From: Sporomusa sp. KB1 | GTDB lineage: Bacteria > Bacillota > Negativicutes > Sporomusales > Sporomusaceae | Assembly: GCF_007830295.1 (NCBI RefSeq) | Contig: NZ_VLKC01000002.1 | Coordinates: forward strand, 2,964,200 to 3,028,199 | Reading direction: 5' to 3' | Length of the DNA: 64,000 nt | Shown here: positions 61,085 through 64,000 of the stretch, one piece after another | Layout: every line of letters starts with the position of its first letter | How positions within the stretch are numbered: position 1 is the stretch's first letter | The notes under the pieces: generated by a model | What the model saw: only the letters and a program-made list of their open reading frames with translations | What the model was told of the DNA's origin: nothing | Databases searched by the model: none | Program-made: the position numbers and the translations under genes

Positions 61085-61372
61085 ATGTCAATTGTAATAG
61101 TAGGGGGGGATTATCTAGGCGGTATTGAAAAAAATTTGTATTCCATAGGTGTTACTGAATTGGTACATATTTCTGGACGTAAGGCTTTGGATAGAAACAA
61201 AATGAACTTACCCAAGAATACTGCTTTTGTCTTGGTATTTACTGATTACGTAAATCATAGTGCCGCTAAAAATGCCAAACTTGTAGCTAAATCACAATCA
61301 ATTCCGTTGGTTTTTGCCAAGAGATCATGGCGAGCTATTGAGGGAAAACTTAGAGAAAGCAAGTTTATATAA
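61085..61372 (+). CDS. DUF2325 protein
   Basis: 95 residues. MSIVIVGGDYLGGIEKNLYS, HISGRKALDRNKMNLPKN, VLVFTDYVNHSAAKNAKLVA and PLVFAKRSWRAIEGKL match DUF2325, a small Rossmann-like domain that often occurs beside nitrogen-fixation and metal genes. No catalytic residues are known. GAAAGG upstream (weak). Upstream of a flavodoxin and the NifH-like gene, so it may belong to the same set. Confidence 0.75.
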   Translation: MSIVIVGGDYLGGIEKNLYSIGVTELVHISGRKALDRNKMNLPKNTAFVLVFTDYVNHSAAKNAKLVAKSQSIPLVFAKRSWRAIEGKLRESKFI

Positions 61373-61373
61373 T

Positions 61374-61571
61374 ACTCCAAAAATGACTTGTACTAACATG
61401 CTGCTGCGGAATTTAAATATTGCATTTGCTCATTGGAATATATGGTTTTTGCTGTGGATGCTAGGAGATAATTTAGTGGATAACGGGCAGAGTGTTCAAA
61501 ATACTTCATACGAATCTCATCTTGGCAAGTACAGGAAACTTGGAACAAAACTCGCGGTTATTAAATGATAT
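61374..61571 (+). pseudogene. Unidentified coding remnant
   Basis: The frame running through 61314-61568 reads NIAFAHWNIWFLLWMLGDNL and ends YESHLGKYRKLGTKLAVIK. The last part looks like the C-terminus of a flavoprotein or reductase, but the start and middle are missing. No ribosome binding site. Confidence 0.3.
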
Positions 61572-61634
61572 GTAATATGGTCAGTGAGAGCAAAAATGTC
61601 CCTCTGAATTGTTATTTTGAGGAGGGAGAGAGTA

Positions 61635-62117
61635 ATGCAAATGACCGTATTTATTATTGAAGATGCAAAATTTATGAGGGAAGTGCTGAAACAAACGTTA
61701 ACTAGGTTCGGCTATCGCGTGGTGGGCGAGGCTTCAGACGGCAAAGAAGGTGTAACCCAATAGTTAAGAAAACAGCCAGACGTTGTTATGATGGATATTG
61801 GTATGCCTGGAATGGATGGATTAACGGCACTAAAAGAGATAAAAAAGATCGACAGTAATGCCAAAATAATAATGTGTAGTTCTGTCAATAAAGCAGTGGT
61901 GATAGTTGAAGCCATAAAAGCGGGAGCAAAAGATTTTGTAATAAAACCAGTAGAGCCGAAGCGATTGTTTTTAGCTATTAATAAAGTAACAGGTAACTAC
62001 ACTACCCATATTTTTAAAAAACTGATGTCCTTACGTAGAGCAGTGAAGCCAGATGGTTGCAAGTTATATATAGATAGAGGCAAGAAGTACAGGAGTCGGT
62101 TAAAATTAATTTGCTAA
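61635..62117 (+). pseudogene. CheY-like response regulator with in-frame amber stop
   Basis: The frame from ATG 61635 (GGAGGGAGAG upstream) gives TVFIIEDAKFMREVLKQTLT, then TAG at 61761-61763 (codon 43), then LRKQPDVVMMDIGMPGMDGL (phosphoacceptor Asp) and GAKDFVIKPVEPKRL (conserved Lys). The rest is intact, so a single nonsense change has interrupted an otherwise normal receiver domain with a 25-residue tail. Possible restart at GTG or ATG inside would lack the acidic pocket. Confidence 0.75.
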
Positions 62118-62143
62118 AATGAAACTATTAGGAGGATTAGTGC

Positions 62144-62581
62144 GTGAAGAAAATTACGGTTATTTATTGGAGTGGAACGGGAAATACGCAAAAGATGGCA
62201 GATGCTGTGGCGCAAGGTGTGGCTGAGACAGGCGTCGATGTAAAGGTCTTGCCAGTTGACAAAGCATCCAAAGATGATGTGCTAAACGCCGATGCGGTAG
62301 CTTTTGGTTGCCCGGCAATGGGAGATGAAGTTCTGGAAGAAACGGAAATGGAACCGTTTATAAAAGCCTTGGAGGGGGAGGATTTGTCGACAATACCTTT
62401 AGTATTGTTTGGCTCTTATGATTGGGGTGACGGTCAGTGGATGAGAGAATGGGTAGCGAGAATGAATGCGCAGGGCGCTAAACTTGTGGAAGAAGGGCTG
62501 ATTACACAAAATACTCCAGACAAATCAATTCTTGTTAAGTGCAGAGAAATAGGGGTTAAACTCGCATCCGCTACTGTCTAA
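62144..62581 (+). CDS. Flavodoxin
   Basis: 145 residues, GTG start with AGGAGG 8 nt upstream. FMN phosphate loop IYWSGTGNTQKMADAV (residues 7-20), FGCPAMGDEVLEETEMEPF (60s loop) and FGSYDWGDGQWMREWV (90s loop, Tyr/Trp stacking). Low-potential electron carrier in the cytoplasm; the usual electron donor to NifH-type reductases when iron is short. It lies 0.8 kb before the NifH-like gene, on the same strand. Confidence 0.9.
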   Translation: MKKITVIYWSGTGNTQKMADAVAQGVAETGVDVKVLPVDKASKDDVLNADAVAFGCPAMGDEVLEETEMEPFIKALEGEDLSTIPLVLFGSYDWGDGQWMREWVARMNAQGAKLVEEGLITQNTPDKSILVKCREIGVKLASATV

Positions 62582-62699
62582 ATGGGTATAATCTAGCTTC
62601 CCATCCAAGTAAATATTAAACTGCAAAATACAGTCTGTCCAAATTATGAGCGGCATCAAACATTGTCAAGTAAATGATTATGTAGAGAGCCTCATCATA

Positions 62700-63183
62700 T
62701 GGCTGGCTGTTTTTTTGTCACCTTTTTTAGATAGTGGTGATAGCCTTCGATGACGGTTGTCGTGTAAATCATCCTGTGGATTTCATGGGGCGAATTCATC
62801 GCTATCATATTTTGCAAGCAATCGGCGCATGACGTTTTCTGAAAAGAGGCCGTTCTCTAAATCCCTTTCTGTGTCCCATACATTCCATCCTAGTTCTGAG
62901 AGTAGTTCTGCATCGTTCACAGCGAAAGGAATTTTAGCTTTAGCTTGGCTGTAATTGCTAAGGTCAGAAGGATTTCAAATGGGATTTTTTTATTGTCAGA
63001 ACGTTTATCTTCCAGACAATCCTCCAAAGGTGCTAGAAGGTTTTTCTGCTTCATGGTCAAAACGATGGTATCAATCAAATTCGGTAAGCTTAAATCAGCA
63101 GCATCGATATGTCCGCTTTTTATAGCATTCAGTACACGTTCTTTATCTTTTTGGCAAAGTTGCATCATATCAGGATCACTCAA
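62700..63183 (-). pseudogene. Transposase remnant
   Basis: Minus strand: MSDPDMMQLCQKDKERVLNA and NLIDTIVLTMKQKNLLAPLE, then a frameshift near 62930 to AKIPFAVNDAELLSELGWNV and ENGLFSENVMRRLLAKYD, then stop. The text resembles the N-terminal domain of a DDE transposase common in Firmicutes; the catalytic domain is absent. It divides flavodoxin from the NifH-like gene. Confidence 0.55.
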
Positions 63184-63259
63184 TTGCTATAATGAGCTTT
63201 GTTTTTCAAAAGACTGAAGTTGAAGATAAAATCTATAATTAAAAAATTTCAGAAGTACC

Positions 63260-63288
63260 TTGCATTTTTGGCAAGTCGAGATTATAAT
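63260..63288 (+). promoter_or_regulatory. Promoter TTGCAT-17-TATAAT
   Basis: TTGCAT at 63260-63265, 17-nt spacer, TATAAT at 63283-63288, 34 nt before the leader motif of the NifH-like gene. Confidence 0.6.
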
Positions 63289-63321
63289 AAAGCTCAAGTT
63301 AATTTTTTAAAAATAAATAAG

Positions 63322-63394
63322 ACTGATTGGTGGATAAACCGAAGGTCAGAATAACAGTTCTGTGGAGCTGTCATTCTGACCTTTCTTTGTTTTC
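63322..63394 (+). promoter_or_regulatory. UGA/AG leader-terminator motif, copy 12 (upstream of NifH-like gene)
   Basis: GAC, UGA (CTGA at 63323-63326), hairpin UUGGU-GGAUAA-ACCGA, AG, GUC (AGGT at 63343-63346). The outer helix is GAC/GUC where other copies have GGC/GCC or AGC/GCU, a compensatory change. Terminator AAGGTCAGAATAACAG pairs with CTGTCATTCTGACCTT. Confidence 0.8.
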
Positions 63395-63417
63395 TAACAA
63401 TCTGGGAGGAGTAGCAC

Positions 63418-64000
63418 ATGAGTAAAAAAATTAAACAAATTGCTATTTATGGTAAAGGAGGGATTGGTAAATCAACCACAACTTCTAACATTAGTGCAGC
63501 ATTATCAAAATTAGGATATAAGGTAATGCAGTTTGGTTGTGATCCGAAAGCTGATTCTACCAATACACTGCGCGACGGTTCATACATTCCGACAGTACTT
63601 GATACGTTGCGTGAAAAAAATAAGGTACAACCAGAAGATGTTATTTATCAGGGTTTTAATGGTGTGTACTGCGTGGAAGCAGGCGGGCCGGCTCCAGGTG
63701 TTGGTTGCGCCGGACGGGGAATTATTACAGCCGTACAGCTTTTAAAACAATTAAAAGTATATGAAGAACTGGATCTGGACGTTATTATTTATGATGTTTT
63801 GGGCGACGTGGTGTGCGGGGGTTTTGCCGTACCAATTCGCGAGGGCATTGCGGAGCATGTATTTACCGTATCGTCGGCTGACTTTATGGCCATTTATGCG
63901 GCGAATAATCTATTCAAAGGTATTAAGAAATACTCCAACTCGGGTGGAGCGCTGTTGGGTGGTTTAATTGCCAATTCGATCAATGCTCCCTATGCAAAAG
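63418..64000 (+). CDS. NifH-like nitrogenase-type reductase (partial, 3' end outside window)
   Basis: 194 residues are visible. P-loop [16 protein letters not shown] (residues 8-23), switch I region [10 protein letters not shown], first cluster Cys in GVGCAGRG (near 99), second in [16 protein letters not shown] (near 134). All Walker A and 4Fe-4S residues are present, so it is an active-type ATP-dependent reductase. The [17 protein letters not shown] region ([16 protein letters not shown]) differs from classical NifH. It is probably the electron donor for the D/K pairs (MarH-like). GGGAGG 7 nt upstream. It has its own leader motif; genes behind it are outside the window. Confidence 0.9.
   Translation, partial: MSKKIKQIAIYGKGGIGKSTTTSNISAALSKLGYKVMQFGCDPKADSTNTLRDGSYIPTVLDTLREKNKVQPEDVIYQGFNGVYCVEAGGPAPGVGCAGRGIITAVQLLKQLKVYEELDLDVIIYDVLGDVVCGGFAVPIREGIAEHVFTVSSADFMAIYAANNLFKGIKKYSNSGGALLGGLIANSINAPYAK

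Noticed and set aside
61761..61763. Pyrrolysine or other recoding of the amber codon
   Set aside because: The codon replaces an ordinary helix residue of a receiver domain, with no reason for a special amino acid; a nonsense mutation is simpler.
3672..63394. ANTAR or RAT-type antiterminator sites as explanation of the leader family
   Set aside because: ANTAR targets have two hairpins with hexaloops starting A and with G at position 4, and RAT sites have fixed internal loops. The loops here vary from 3 to 9 nt with no fixed sequence; the constant parts are UGA and AG at the base of the hairpin.

Overview
The window looks like a chromosomal segment of a diderm Firmicute of the class Negativicutes, most like the Sporomusa/Pelosinus group. 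The gene style is Firmicute: strong AGGAGG ribosome binding sites, TTGACA-17-TATAAT promoters and many intrinsic terminators. It is combined with outer-membrane biology: two TonB-dependent receptors, TonB/ExbB/ExbD, YadA-type trimeric adhesins, a small beta-barrel protein and heptose/uronate sugar genes for LPS. This placement is inferred from gene content, not from a marker gene.

Region 1 (1-8.7 kb) and the right end (61-64 kb) carry nitrogenase-like genes. Two D/K pairs are divergently placed (3621-846 on minus, 5490-8397 on plus) with an old-yellow-enzyme gene between them. A fragment of an O-acetylhomoserine sulfhydrylase (metY) lies directly behind the second pair. A NifH-like reductase starts at 63418 behind a flavodoxin, and a MalY-type cystathionine beta-lyase lies at 59.5 kb. 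Both D subunits keep the three P-cluster cysteines and the cofactor cysteine but lack a residue matching the FeMo-cofactor histidine, and no nifE/N/B is in view. The set fits sulfur salvage of the methylthio-alkane reductase (Mar) type better than N2 fixation; this is an inference.

Region 2 (8.4-18.9 kb) is an accessory patchwork bounded by two inverted ~60-bp hairpin repeats. It holds broken GNAT genes, a kinase-like gene, a HAD phosphatase, an AlkX/YcaQ-type glycosylase, a QueG-like Fe-S protein, an HD protein, a group II intron and an orphan ABC ATPase. Region 3 (19-29 kb) holds a ComK-like gene, a beta-barrel protein, a TPR lipo/secreted protein, two YadA-like adhesins, a TonB receptor and two glycosyltransferases. 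Region 4 (29-39.5 kb) has two tiny Mop/TOBE-like proteins followed by six head-to-tail TPR-glycosyltransferase paralogs. Region 5 (39.7-41.7 kb) is an IS607-type element with dead TnpA and intact TnpB, nested in older repeats. Region 6 (41.8-51.9 kb) has tonB-exbB-exbD, methionine aminopeptidase, a surface-polysaccharide operon (two GTs, ugd, UDP-glucuronate decarboxylase, hldA, hldC) and an aminotransferase. Region 7 (52-60.7 kb) has an FtsX-type permease cluster, an alpha/beta hydrolase, a copper-type TonB receptor, a two-component system and malY.

The main discovery candidate is a short RNA leader that I find 12 times, always between a promoter and a gene and always overlapping an intrinsic terminator. 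Its core is an outer helix (RRC/GYY, with covarying pairs GGC/GCC, GAC/GUC, AGC/GCU), then UGA, a 4-7 bp hairpin, and AG. The 3' strand of the outer helix is also the first arm of the terminator. Copies precede both nitrogenase-like D genes, the NifH-like gene, the OYE gene, malY, the copper-type TonB receptor, the hydrolase, the QueG-like gene, a GNAT pseudogene, the peptide in front of the ABC ATPase, and (twice in tandem) the FtsX cluster. It behaves like one attenuator regulon, either a riboswitch or an RNA-binding-protein target, and I do not recognise it as a known class.
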